This document shows positions 1-7,978 of a stretch of DNA of 64,000 nt, in pieces. The notes below the pieces were generated by a model. It was not told the origin of the DNA, ran no database searches, and worked only from the letters and a program-made list of their open reading frames with translations. A program made the position numbers and the translations under genes. The stretch covers positions 1-64,000 of the forward strand of contig DAINQU010000013.1 of assembly GCA_036742455.1 (NCBI GenBank), in the 5' to 3' direction. How positions within the stretch are numbered: the stretch's first letter is position 1; each line of letters opens with the position of its first letter. The DNA comes from CAIKZZ01 sp036742455. Lineage in GTDB: Bacteria > Pseudomonadota > Gammaproteobacteria > Steroidobacterales > Steroidobacteraceae.

Positions 1-306
1 GCCAACTGGATGATCCCCGGCAAGATGATCAAAGGCATGGGCGGCGCCATGGACCTCGTGGCCGGCGTCGAGCGCGTGGTGGTCGTGATGGAGCACGTGG
101 CGCGCAAGAAAGACGGCACCACGGACCTCAAGTTGCTCGCCCAGTGCACCTTGCCGCTCACCGGACTCGGCTGCGTGGACCGCGTGATCACCGACCTGTG
201 CGTGCTCGACATCACCCCGCAGGGCTTCGCGGTCGTGGAGTTGGCCCCGGGCGTGACGCTGGACGAAGTGCAGGCGAAGACCGGCGTGCCACTGCGGATG
301 GCGTAA
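1..306 (+). CDS. scoB: 3-oxoacid CoA-transferase subunit B, C-terminal part
   Basis: The reading frame is open from the first base, so the gene begins outside the window; about 101 residues remain before the TAA at 304. The start NWMIPGKMIKGMGGAMDL is typical of subunit B of succinyl-CoA:3-ketoacid CoA-transferases, and the stretches VVVVMEH and CVDRVITDLCVLD are family-conserved. The enzyme moves CoA from succinyl-CoA to acetoacetate in ketone-body and short-chain fatty acid use. The catalytic Glu lies in the missing N-terminal part, so substrate choice cannot be judged. Family assignment is confident; the exact CoA donor is inferred. Confidence 0.9.
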   Translation, partial: ANWMIPGKMIKGMGGAMDLVAGVERVVVVMEHVARKKDGTTDLKLLAQCTLPLTGLGCVDRVITDLCVLDITPQGFAVVELAPGVTLDEVQAKTGVPLRMA

Positions 307-320
307 CGGCTTTTCGCAGA

Positions 321-347
321 AAGCCCGCTCAGACTCGGAGCGGGCTT
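321..347. terminator. Bidirectional terminator hairpin
   Basis: A 10-bp perfect stem (AAGCCCGCTC at 321-330, GAGCGGGCTT at 338-347) with a 7-nt loop lies between the convergent CoA-transferase and response-regulator genes. T tracts are weak on both sides. It would serve both genes. Confidence 0.65.
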
Positions 348-357
348 AGGGACGGCG

Positions 358-1062
358 CTAACCCGGCGTCCGCACGGGGCTCGGCGAGTCGAGCACCAGC
401 CGAAAGGCAAAACCGCGCTCACTCAGCAGTAATTCGGGCTGCGCGGGGTTGCGCTCCATCTTTTTGCGGATGGCGCGGATGTACGCCGACAGCGCCATCA
501 CGGTACCCGCCGGATCGTTGCCCCACAGATGTCGTATCAGCGCCGCCGTGCTGACGGGGCCGCTGCGCGCCTTCGCGAGGCACTCCACGACCTTCATCTC
601 GTTGGGCGTCAGGGTGAAAACGACGCCGCGCTTGCGCAGCTCGCGACGTACGGTATCGAGCGACCACACACCGTCCAACAGCGTGACGACCGGTCCCGGT
701 GGATACGGTCGATCCAGCACCAGTCGCACGCGATGCACCAGTTGCGCCGGCGTAAACGGCCGGGCGATGTAGTCCGTGACACCGAGCTCGAGCAGCTCGG
801 TCAAAAAACTCGGTTCCAGTGTCGAGGTGAGCGCGATCAGCCGCGTCCCCGGCCGTGCGTGGAGCGCGTGCAGAAAGTCTCGGTCGACGCTTTGGAGGTC
901 CGCCACCGACCACAAGATGAGTTCTGTCGGCCCGTCGTCGAGTCGCATCCGGGCACCGGGCAGGTCCGTCACGAAGGCCGTGCCCCATCCGAAGGCCGCC
1001 AACGGGGCAACGCAGGCCGCTCCCCGACCGCTGTCGCCGTCGATGACCAGTATCTGCGGCAT
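358..1062 (-). CDS. OmpR-family response regulator with non-phosphorylatable receiver
   Basis: The protein has 234 residues: an N-terminal receiver-like domain (about 1-120) and a C-terminal OmpR/PhoB-type winged helix (about 128-225, with LTPNEMKVVECLAKA and ALSAYIRAIRKKME). Aligned by eye with PhoB, the phospho-acceptor Asp is Ser52 (ELILWSV), the conserved Lys is Arg101 (ARPF), and the acidic pair near residue 8 is only half kept (IDGD); Thr79 of the switch is present. It is therefore probably an atypical receiver that is not controlled by Asp phosphorylation. No histidine kinase lies beside it. A LacI-type palindrome sits 71-84 nt upstream of the ATG. Target genes are unknown. Confidence 0.85.
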   Translation of the reverse strand: MPQILVIDGDSGRGAACVAPLAAFGWGTAFVTDLPGARMRLDDGPTELILWSVADLQSVDRDFLHALHARPGTRLIALTSTLEPSFLTELLELGVTDYIARPFTPAQLVHRVRLVLDRPYPPGPVVTLLDGVWSLDTVRRELRKRGVVFTLTPNEMKVVECLAKARSGPVSTAALIRHLWGNDPAGTVMALSAYIRAIRKKMERNPAQPELLLSERGFAFRLVLDSPSPVRTPG

Positions 1063-1132
1063 CAGAGTCGTCGCACGACGCGGTGGTGGTAACTGGACGG
1101 CATCGGGTACAGCATGGGAGCATCATTGCTTC

Positions 1133-1146
1133 TGAAAACGCTTTCA
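1133..1146. promoter_or_regulatory. LacI-family-like operator, site A
   Basis: TGAAAACGCTTTCA is a 14-bp palindrome with one mismatch and a central CG, the usual form of LacI/GalR-family operators. It lies upstream of the minus-strand response-regulator gene and downstream of the terminator for the preceding transporter gene, so the regulator gene is its only plausible target. Three related sites occur at 60.2-62.2 kb. Confidence 0.55.
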
Positions 1147-1211
1147 TACTAACAGACAATCCGTGACAGCGTCATGTAGGCGGAGCAGCATTCTTGTTAA
1201 GAAACTCAAAG

Positions 1212-1237
1212 AATGAGCCCGTACCGGCTCATTTTTT
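1212..1237 (-). terminator. Terminator after the ccm/transporter operon
   Basis: An 8-bp stem (AATGAGCC at 1212-1219, GGCTCATT at 1226-1233) lies about 40 nt beyond the transporter stop codon. T-rich sequence follows on both strands, with a run of T on the plus side at 1232-1237. Confidence 0.65.
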
Positions 1238-1273
1238 CGACAGCGCTGCATCCCTGCGCCGGACGCGTCAGGG

Positions 1274-2515
1274 CTAGCGCCGCCGATCGAGATAATCGCG
1301 TCCCAATTGGCGCCCGACGAACGCCAGTCCGAGCGCAAGCCCGACACCGATCCCGCCGATGCTCACGAGCCCTGCGCCGCCGCCGATCAGCACGGCGTGT
1401 AACCAGCCAAAGGTGGAGTCGCAACCGCGGGCGTAGACCGTGTCGAGCACATTCTTCGCCTTGTACTGAGTCTCGGCATCCACCGTCGTATAGAGCACGT
1501 CCCGACTCGGCTTTGAGAAGCCGAACTCCAGGGTCCGAGTCAGCACGTTTACGCCGAGCAGCATTCCGGCAACCGGCCAGAGCGCCAGCCCCGCAAAGGC
1601 CGCCGCCACGGTCAGCGCACTGATCACAAGCACGCCGCCGACGCCAACGCGCCGCGTCAACCACGGCGTCACGAGAAACTGGATCGCGAGCGAACCGGCA
1701 TTGACCCACAGGTCGCGCTCCGCGAAATACGCGGTGCGCTCGGCACTGTTCGCAAAGAGATGCGCCGCCACCTGCGCCACCTCGATATACACCCACATCC
1801 CGAGCAACGAGCCGCCCGCGAGCAAGAGTGCGATGCGCCGCAGGTACGGGTTGGCCCAAACCATCCGCAGTCCGGCCAGCGCGCGACCGCCCACCGGCTC
1901 GTCAAAACGCAGGTGCCCATCGCGATCCGTGCCCCGCATCAGATACACCGACAGCAGCGCGCCCACCCCCAATAAGACCGCGGCGACCACCGTCAATCCC
2001 GTCGGCCCCAAATCCGTCGCCCACTGCCGGGCGAGCCAAGGGCCCATCACACCGCCCAAGCTGCCGCCCGCGGCGATGCGGGCAAACACCCGCTGCCCGT
2101 CCTCACGGCCCCAGAGATCGGCCATGAAGCTCCAGAAGGTGGACACCATGACGAGGTTGAACACCGCGACCCAAAGATAGAATCCCCCGGCGACCCAGCG
2201 GCTACCCGGCAACACGGCAAAGAGCACCGCGAAGCCTGCTAGTTTCAGCGCAAAGACGAGGTACAGCCCCGGCACCGACCAGCGCCGGGGGATGCGGGCG
2301 ATCAAGGCCCCATAGACGGTGGCGACCGCGGCGCTCAGCGCAAAGACGGCCGTGGAGAGGTATTTGATCGACTCGCTACCGAGGCCCGCCACGAGGGAAT
2401 CGCGCACCGGCCGAATCAGGTAATAGGCGGCGAGCAGCAGCGCGAAGTACGCAAACGAGACGGCCACGCGGCGACGATCCGCCGCGCGCGCCTCCGGCGA
2501 TCCGACCGCCGTCAC
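1274..2515 (-). CDS. ATP/ADP-translocase-like (Npt/TLC) major facilitator
   Basis: A 413-residue integral membrane protein with about 11-12 hydrophobic segments. YYLIRPVRDSLVAGLG near the N terminus, the acidic STFWSFMADLW segment and SRDVLYTTVDAETQYKAKN in the C-terminal half recall bacterial homologues of the nucleotide (ATP/ADP) transporter family, which are often annotated simply as MFS transporters. Free-living bacteria carry such homologues without known substrate, so nucleotide exchange is only a family-level guess. The GTG start overlaps the ccmI stop by 4 nt (GTGA), so it is translated from the 3' end of the ccm operon. Confidence 0.72.
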   Translation of the reverse strand: MTAVGSPEARAADRRRVAVSFAYFALLLAAYYLIRPVRDSLVAGLGSESIKYLSTAVFALSAAVATVYGALIARIPRRWSVPGLYLVFALKLAGFAVLFAVLPGSRWVAGGFYLWVAVFNLVMVSTFWSFMADLWGREDGQRVFARIAAGGSLGGVMGPWLARQWATDLGPTGLTVVAAVLLGVGALLSVYLMRGTDRDGHLRFDEPVGGRALAGLRMVWANPYLRRIALLLAGGSLLGMWVYIEVAQVAAHLFANSAERTAYFAERDLWVNAGSLAIQFLVTPWLTRRVGVGGVLVISALTVAAAFAGLALWPVAGMLLGVNVLTRTLEFGFSKPSRDVLYTTVDAETQYKAKNVLDTVYARGCDSTFGWLHAVLIGGGAGLVSIGGIGVGLALGLAFVGRQLGRDYLDRRR

Positions 2516-3603
2516 GGAACCTGCTGATCGATCGTGAGCCGAACGGCCTGTGCCCCGGGGGCGACTGCCGCTTGTCCGTAGACATCTCCGCTCGCCTGTT
2601 GGGGCTGCCCCGAGGCCGAGTAGCGCGCGACGATGACCAGTTGCTGGGCGTCCTTGATCGTGCGCCCCGGCATCATCGCGTCCTGCTCCGACAGGTCGAT
2701 ATCGAGCGGCAAGGCGGCCGATGCCAACCGCTTGGCGGCAAACGGCGGGCCTGGCTGCGTCGGATCCCGTGCCAGCACAAACAACGGCGCACCGGCGGGT
2801 ATCTTGCCCTTCATCGCCGGGGCGACCTCAATGTGGACGTGAACGACTTTGCCGCCGGTCGCCGGCGCCGGCGCGGCGGCGCCGGTATCCGCGCCGCCTG
2901 CCCGCGCGACCGCAGTCGCCGCGCCCGGCGGCGAGATCCGGTCGAGCTCGGGGTCCGACTTGCGTCCCATCGCCTGATCGAGCTCGCGGATCCGATCGGC
3001 CAACACCGGCCGTATCTCCGCCGGCAGATCCTGGCGGATCAGCGTCATCCACCGATCGTGCGCCACGGTGTAGTTGCCCTTGGCCGCTTGCGCCATCCCG
3101 CCGTACCAGAGGGCTTTTTGATTGTTGCCGTCCATGGTCAGCGCCGTCTCGAACAACTCCCCCGCCTTGCCGTTCAGCGCGGACTGGTTCGTGACGGTGA
3201 GCGCCTCGCCGTAGGAGACGATGGCCTCGACGTTCTGACCTTTCGAGGCGTCGTAGGCATGCTCGAACGCGGCGGCGGCCTTCGGGAAATTGTTTTGCAC
3301 GAAGTAGCTGCGACCGAGCATCAACCACCCGTCGACGTCGTCCGGGTTCTTGCTGAGGCGCGCCTCGAGTCGGCCGACCATCTCATCGATCGAATGCGGG
3401 GCATCCACGGCCGCCGATTGCGGCGCGGTCCAGCCGCGATTGCCGACCTTGGCGTAGAGCCCGCTGACCCCAAGGATGAGGACGAGCGCCGCGATGCCGA
3501 CCGTCAATTGGCCGCGCACGGACCGATCGCGCATCAGCGGCACCACGACGAATGCCAACGCCACCGACAGGAGGGCCGCGGCCCAGAGGATAAAGTGATT
3601 CAC
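2512..3603 (-). CDS. ccmI: Cytochrome c biogenesis protein CcmI (TPR)
   Basis: A 363-residue protein with two N-terminal transmembrane helices (about 4-24 and 33-52), a periplasmic TPR region (about 70-200, DVDGWLMLGRSYFVQNNFPKA and repeats) and the CcmI C-terminal beta domain (about 240-360, with GAPLFVLARDP and MMPGRTI). CcmI holds unfolded apocytochrome c and presents it to the CcmFH ligase. The GTG start overlaps the ccmH stop by 4 nt. The region after the TPRs is Ala/Pro/Gly-rich. Assignment rests on domain order and position. Confidence 0.92.
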   Translation of the reverse strand: MNHFILWAAALLSVALAFVVVPLMRDRSVRGQLTVGIAALVLILGVSGLYAKVGNRGWTAPQSAAVDAPHSIDEMVGRLEARLSKNPDDVDGWLMLGRSYFVQNNFPKAAAAFEHAYDASKGQNVEAIVSYGEALTVTNQSALNGKAGELFETALTMDGNNQKALWYGGMAQAAKGNYTVAHDRWMTLIRQDLPAEIRPVLADRIRELDQAMGRKSDPELDRISPPGAATAVARAGGADTGAAAPAPATGGKVVHVHIEVAPAMKGKIPAGAPLFVLARDPTQPGPPFAAKRLASAALPLDIDLSEQDAMMPGRTIKDAQQLVIVARYSASGQPQQASGDVYGQAAVAPGAQAVRLTIDQQVP

Positions 3604-4034
3604 GCGGACTCCTCGGTCTCATCGTCGAAGGGCTGCTTCGCCCGTCGCAGCACGGTGCGCACCACGATCCCGATGGTCAACAGCAGCAACAACCCCGGCG
3701 CCGCCCACAGCAATACCGTGCGCGCCGACAGCGGCGGGTCGTACAACACGAAATCGCCGTAGCGCGCGGTCAGAAACCGTTTGATGTCGGCGTCGCTGTC
3801 GCCGCGCGCAATCATCTCGCGCACCTCGCGGCGCAGATCGCCGGCGAGCGATGCGTTGGAGTCGGCAATCGTCTGGTTCTGGCAGACGAGGCAACGCAAC
3901 TCGTTCGTCAGGTGCTCGTAGCGGTCCTGCAGGACCGGGTCCGGGAACGCGGCCTCGGTGTCGATGGCGTAGCCCACCGGCACGATGGCGAACGCGAGGG
4001 CCAGCAGCAGCGCGCTGCGACGGAGAGCGCCCAT
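3600..4034 (-). CDS. ccmH: Cytochrome c biogenesis thiol reductase CcmH
   Basis: A 144-residue protein with a signal/anchor helix, the LRCLVCQNQTIADSNA redox motif (Cys-x-x-Cys) and a C-terminal transmembrane helix (VLLWAAPGLLLLLTIGIVV), the standard short CcmH (CcmL) layout. It keeps apocytochrome CXXCH cysteines reduced for haem attachment. It is only the N-terminal half of E. coli CcmH; the TPR half is the separate ccmI gene. The ATG overlaps the ccmG stop by one base. Confidence 0.95.
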   Translation of the reverse strand: MGALRRSALLLALAFAIVPVGYAIDTEAAFPDPVLQDRYEHLTNELRCLVCQNQTIADSNASLAGDLRREVREMIARGDSDADIKRFLTARYGDFVLYDPPLSARTVLLWAAPGLLLLLTIGIVVRTVLRRAKQPFDDETEESA

Positions 4035-4573
4035 CAGCCACCTCCCTGCAAGTGCGGCGCGAATTTCTCAGCCCACACCGCTTCGGTGAGCGCACCGGCG
4101 TACTTCACGAGCACGCGGCCGTCGGCACCCACGAGGAAGGTTTCGGGGGCGCCGTAAACCCCCCAATCGATCGCCACGCGCCCCTCAGCATCCGCCACCG
4201 TCTCGGTGTACGGGTTGCCGAGTTGGCCGAGGTACTGCTGGGCGAGCGCATTGTCGTCCTTCCAGTCAATCCCGATGAACGGGATGCCGGCGCGCCGTGC
4301 AATAACCAACAAGGCCGAATGCTCCTCGCGGCACGACGGGCACCAGGTGCCCCAGACGTTGACGACGTACGGATGCCCCTTCAACGAGGCCGAGTCGAAT
4401 TGCCGCGCGGTGTCTGCCACCGTCGGCAGCACGAACGCGGGGGCCGCCTTCCCGAGGAGCGGTGATTTGATTTCGCGAGGATCCAGTTTGCCGTCTTGGA
4501 TCCGCACGAGCGCATAGGCAAACAACGCGCCCAAGACGAGGAACGCCGCGACCGGTGTGAGATAGCGCCACAT
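4034..4573 (-). CDS. ccmG: Thiol:disulfide interchange protein CcmG/DsbE
   Basis: A 179-residue membrane-anchored thioredoxin-fold protein: one N-terminal helix (about 5-25), then the motif WGTWCPSCREEH with active-site Cys-Pro-Ser-Cys and the cis-Pro region GVYGAPETFLV. It passes reducing equivalents to CcmH/apocytochrome in the periplasm. CcmG usually has WCPTC or WCVPC, so Ser in the CXXC is a small variation. It lies 3 nt after the ccmF stop. Confidence 0.95.
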   Translation of the reverse strand: MWRYLTPVAAFLVLGALFAYALVRIQDGKLDPREIKSPLLGKAAPAFVLPTVADTARQFDSASLKGHPYVVNVWGTWCPSCREEHSALLVIARRAGIPFIGIDWKDDNALAQQYLGQLGNPYTETVADAEGRVAIDWGVYGAPETFLVGADGRVLVKYAGALTEAVWAEKFAPHLQGGG

Positions 4574-4576
4574 GGA

Positions 4577-6529
4577 TCAACCCTCCCCTGCGACGGCATC
4601 GGTGTCCGGCACCGCATCCACGCCGCGCCGATAACGCCGGTCCAACATCGCGAGCAACCCGCCGAGCGCCATGCAGACGCCGCCGAGCCAGATGTAGCGA
4701 ACCAAGGGCTTGTACTGCAACCGCAGGCTCCACTTACCCGCCCCCAAATCGTCGCCCAAGGCGACGAACAGGTCGCGATTCCAGGCCACCGCGATGCCCG
4801 CGTGGGTCATGGCGTTGCTTTGCACTTTGAACTGGCGCTTCTGGGTCGTCAGTTCCGTGACCGGTTGTCCCCCGTGGGAAATCGCCACGTGCGCCTCGCG
4901 CGCCAGATAGTTGGGGCCCACCGCATCGTTGGTCGAGAGGAAGCGGAAATCGTAGCCGGCGATCGAGGTGCTGTCCCCCGGGCCCATGCTGACGTCTTTC
5001 TCGATTTTGTACGAGGCCACGCCCGACACGCCGATCACGAACAAGCCGATACCAAAATGCGCCACCGCCATGCCGAGCGCGGCGCGCGATTGCGTTTGGC
5101 GACGCAGCGCGCGTTGCACCGGCTGCCACAGCGACGAGGCCATGAGGAAGAACCCACCGCCAAAGCCGATGATCGTGAGCGGCACGCCGTAGCTGCCGTA
5201 GCAGCCAAAGGCCACGAGCGCGCCCAGCACGAGCCCGCCGATCGCAAAGCCGGCGAGCGTGCGCCCCTTGCCTGCGTACGACGCCCGCTTCCACGTGGCG
5301 TGCATACCGACGCCAACGAGGGCGATCAACGGCAGCATGGGGACGAGGAAGACGGTGTTGAAGTACGGCGGACCGACCGAAATCTTGCCGAGCTCAAACA
5401 CGTCCATGACGAGCGGCCAGAGCGTGCCGAGCAGGATCAAGCCCGCCGCCGCCACGAGCAGCGCGTTGTTGAGCAGCAAGAAGGACTCCCGCGAGACCGG
5501 CGCGAAGCCGCCCTCCGACTGCAGGCTCGGCGCCCGAATGGCGTAGAGCGTCAGCGAGCCGACGATGAACGCCAGCAAGAGTCCCAACACGAACAGACCG
5601 CGCTGCGGGTCGGCCGCGAAGGAGTGCACCGAGACGAGGACGCCGGAGCGAACCAAGAAGGTACCGAGCAGGCTGAGGCTGAACGCGAAGATCGCCAAGA
5701 GCAGCGTCCAGTTGCGGAACAGCCCGCGCTTCTCCGTCACGGCGAGCGAATGAATCAGGGCCGTAGACGCCAGCCACGGCATAAACGAGGCGTTCTCAAC
5801 CGGGTCCCAGAACCACCAGCCGCCCCAACCGAGCTCGTAATACGCCCACCAACTGCCGAGCGTAATACCGATGGTGAGGCACATCCACGCCGCCACCGTC
5901 CACGGCCGCGTCCAACGCGACCACGACGCGTCCATGCGACCGGAGAGCATCGCGGCCACGGCAAAGGCAAAGGCGACCGAGGTGCCGACATAGCCCATGT
6001 AGAGCATCGGCGGGTGCGCGGCCAGCGCCGGATCTTGCAAGATCGGATTGAGGTCAGCGCCGTCCGTCGGCACCGGGAAGTTGCGCGCAAAGGGACTCGA
6101 CGTGAACACGGTGAACGCCAAGAACCCGAAGCCCACGAGGCCCAGTGTCCCGAGCACCCGCGCGCGGAAGGTGTCCGGCAAGCCCTTGGAGAACTGCGAC
6201 ACCAGCAAGGACCAGGTCGACAGGATGAACACCCACAACAGCAACGAGCCCTCGTGCGCGCCCCACACGGCGGCGATCCGGTACATCAGCGGCAACTCGT
6301 TGTTGGAGTTGTGCGCCACGTACTCGATCGAATAGTCGTGCGTGATGAACGCGTGCACGAGGATCAGAAACGCCAACAACACGAACGCGAAGACGCCGCG
6401 CGTGATTGACGTCGTCGCGCGCATCCACGCCGCATCCTGCCGATGCGCCCCAACAAGGCCGAGTACGGCCTGCAGCAGTGTCATCACCAGCGCGATTAAG
6501 AGCGCAAACGTGCCTAATTCCGGAATCAT
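4577..6529 (-). CDS. ccmF: Haem lyase subunit CcmF
   Basis: A 650-residue polytopic membrane protein, the usual length for CcmF. The haem-handling WWD signature is present (GWGGWWFWDPVENASFMPWL), along with LLLWVFILSTW and LGTFLVRSGVLVSVHSFA. CcmF takes haem from holo-CcmE and joins it to apocytochrome c with CcmH and CcmI. The start codon overlaps the ccmE stop by 4 nt. Confidence 0.96.
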   Translation of the reverse strand: MIPELGTFALLIALVMTLLQAVLGLVGAHRQDAAWMRATTSITRGVFAFVLLAFLILVHAFITHDYSIEYVAHNSNNELPLMYRIAAVWGAHEGSLLLWVFILSTWSLLVSQFSKGLPDTFRARVLGTLGLVGFGFLAFTVFTSSPFARNFPVPTDGADLNPILQDPALAAHPPMLYMGYVGTSVAFAFAVAAMLSGRMDASWSRWTRPWTVAAWMCLTIGITLGSWWAYYELGWGGWWFWDPVENASFMPWLASTALIHSLAVTEKRGLFRNWTLLLAIFAFSLSLLGTFLVRSGVLVSVHSFAADPQRGLFVLGLLLAFIVGSLTLYAIRAPSLQSEGGFAPVSRESFLLLNNALLVAAAGLILLGTLWPLVMDVFELGKISVGPPYFNTVFLVPMLPLIALVGVGMHATWKRASYAGKGRTLAGFAIGGLVLGALVAFGCYGSYGVPLTIIGFGGGFFLMASSLWQPVQRALRRQTQSRAALGMAVAHFGIGLFVIGVSGVASYKIEKDVSMGPGDSTSIAGYDFRFLSTNDAVGPNYLAREAHVAISHGGQPVTELTTQKRQFKVQSNAMTHAGIAVAWNRDLFVALGDDLGAGKWSLRLQYKPLVRYIWLGGVCMALGGLLAMLDRRYRRGVDAVPDTDAVAGEG

Positions 6530-7008
6530 CGGGACTTCTCCACCGCCGGCGTTGCCGCGGGTGCTGCACTGTCAGGGGAACCGTCGGCCGCCGGCGGATG
6601 CTTCAACGACTTCGCCACTTCCGGGGGCATGTACTTCTCGTCGTGCTTCGCGAGCACCTCGTCCGCCATGAAGACGCCGTTCTTGAGTTCGCCGCGCGCG
6701 ATGATGCCCTGCCCCTCGCGGAACAGATCGGGCAACAAGCCGGTGTACCGAACCGTCACGTTCTTCGCGAAATCGGTGATGGTGAACTGCACGTCGAGGC
6801 TACCGGGCGAGCGCACCACGCTGCCTTTGGCCACCATGCCGCCCACGCGGATCGATTTGCCGGCCGGTGCGGTCCCCGAGGCGACCTCACTCGGGTTGTA
6901 AAAGTACTGCAGGTTGCGATCGAAGGCCTTGAAGGCCACGGCCGCCGCCAAGCCCAAGCCCGTCAACACGGCGATCAGGGTCCACAAACGCTTGCGACGC
7001 GGGGTCAT
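6526..7008 (-). CDS. ccmE: Periplasmic haem chaperone CcmE
   Basis: A 160-residue protein beginning MTPRRKRLWTLIAVLTGLG, a single N-terminal anchor followed by an OB-fold. The haem-binding histidine lies in VLAKHDEKYMPPEV, the typical HxxxY context. An in-frame GTG at 7032 would add eight residues but overlap ccmD; I chose the ATG at 7008 because it lies just past the ccmD stop and gives the usual family N terminus. The tail after about residue 140 is Pro/Ala-rich and variable. Confidence 0.94.
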   Translation of the reverse strand: MTPRRKRLWTLIAVLTGLGLAAAVAFKAFDRNLQYFYNPSEVASGTAPAGKSIRVGGMVAKGSVVRSPGSLDVQFTITDFAKNVTVRYTGLLPDLFREGQGIIARGELKNGVFMADEVLAKHDEKYMPPEVAKSLKHPPAADGSPDSAAPAATPAVEKSR

Positions 7009-7021
7009 GAATGCGTCCCCA

Positions 7022-7201
7022 TCACGGCGCACGCGACGATGCGGTCGCCGCAGCCATGGCCACTTGGCGTAACGCGCGCTCGCGCGCTTGCCGATGGGAC
7101 TGCACGGCCGAGCCGACGTTCCAGGCGACGATCAGCGCCGCCAAGGCGTACGACGACCACACGTAGGCGGCGTACCCGCCCATTGCGAAAAAAGTCTGCA
7201 C
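7022..7201 (-). CDS. ccmD: Haem exporter small subunit CcmD
   Basis: A 59-residue protein read from GTG at 7201 to TGA at 7022. It has the CcmD pattern: FFAMGGYAAYVWSSYALA, one transmembrane helix, then a basic tail (SHRQARERALRQ). CcmD joins the CcmABC complex and helps release holo-CcmE. It starts 3 nt after the ccmC stop. Its size and GTG start make it easy to miss in automated calls. Confidence 0.9.
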   Translation of the reverse strand: MQTFFAMGGYAAYVWSSYALAALIVAWNVGSAVQSHRQARERALRQVAMAAATASSRAP

Positions 7202-7204
7202 GTT

Positions 7205-7960
7205 CTACTCCTTCGCGCCGCGCGCGCCCATCGCGTCATGCAACCAATGGGCATTGCGTTCGCGGCGCAACACTTCGGCTTGCACCCGCACGCACGCGAG
7301 AGCCGCGTACAGGAAAGTGAAGCCGAAGAAACACAGGATCAAGGGGATCAACATGGACGGCGGCATCGCCGGGCCGCCGGCGCGAATCACGGTCGCGCCC
7401 TGGTGCAAGGAATTCCACCAGGTGACCGAAAAATGAATGATCGGCACGTTCACGACGCCCACCACCGCCAGCACGGCGCTCGCGCGGTCGGCCTTGGTGA
7501 TGTCGTCGTACGCCGAGCGCAACGCCTGATAGCCGAGATACAAAAACAGCAGGATCAATTGCGAGGTGAGCCGTGCATCCCACGTCCACCACGTCCCCCA
7601 CATCGGGCGACCCCAGATGGAGCCCGTCGCCAGACACAGCAACGCGAACGAGGCTCCGATCGGCGCGGTCGCGGCGGCCAATGCGTGCGCCAGCTTGATC
7701 CGCCAGACGAGTCCGACGGCCGCGGCGGTGGCCATCACGGTGTAACAGAGCAGCGACAACCACGCCGCCGGGGCATGCACGTACACAATGCGAAACGCGT
7801 CGCCTTGCTGGTAGTCCGCCGGGGCAAGCACGAGCCCGCCGTACACGCCGCAGACGATGAGCACCACCGCCGGAATGGCGTACCACGGGATCATCTTACC
7901 GGCGATGCGGTAGAAGTGTGGCGGTGAGGCCAGCTTATGAAACCAAGTCCAGGTACCCAC
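7205..7960 (-). CDS. ccmC: Haem exporter/ligase protein CcmC
   Basis: A 251-residue, six-helix membrane protein with the tryptophan-rich WWD motif MWGTWWTWDARLTSQLILL. Conserved His residues for haem are in the periplasmic loops (VHAPAAWLS; IHFSVTWWNSLHQG). CcmC loads haem onto CcmE. The N terminus MGTWTWFHKLASPPHFYRIAG matches the family. Confidence 0.96.
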   Translation of the reverse strand: MGTWTWFHKLASPPHFYRIAGKMIPWYAIPAVVLIVCGVYGGLVLAPADYQQGDAFRIVYVHAPAAWLSLLCYTVMATAAAVGLVWRIKLAHALAAATAPIGASFALLCLATGSIWGRPMWGTWWTWDARLTSQLILLFLYLGYQALRSAYDDITKADRASAVLAVVGVVNVPIIHFSVTWWNSLHQGATVIRAGGPAMPPSMLIPLILCFFGFTFLYAALACVRVQAEVLRRERNAHWLHDAMGARGAKE

Positions 7961-7978
7961 GTATCGGTATCCTCGTCG

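Noticed and set aside
1144..1347. A 67-codon minus-strand frame between the transporter and the response regulator
   Set aside because: It overlaps the transporter end, spans the terminator hairpin and has no recognisable protein features.
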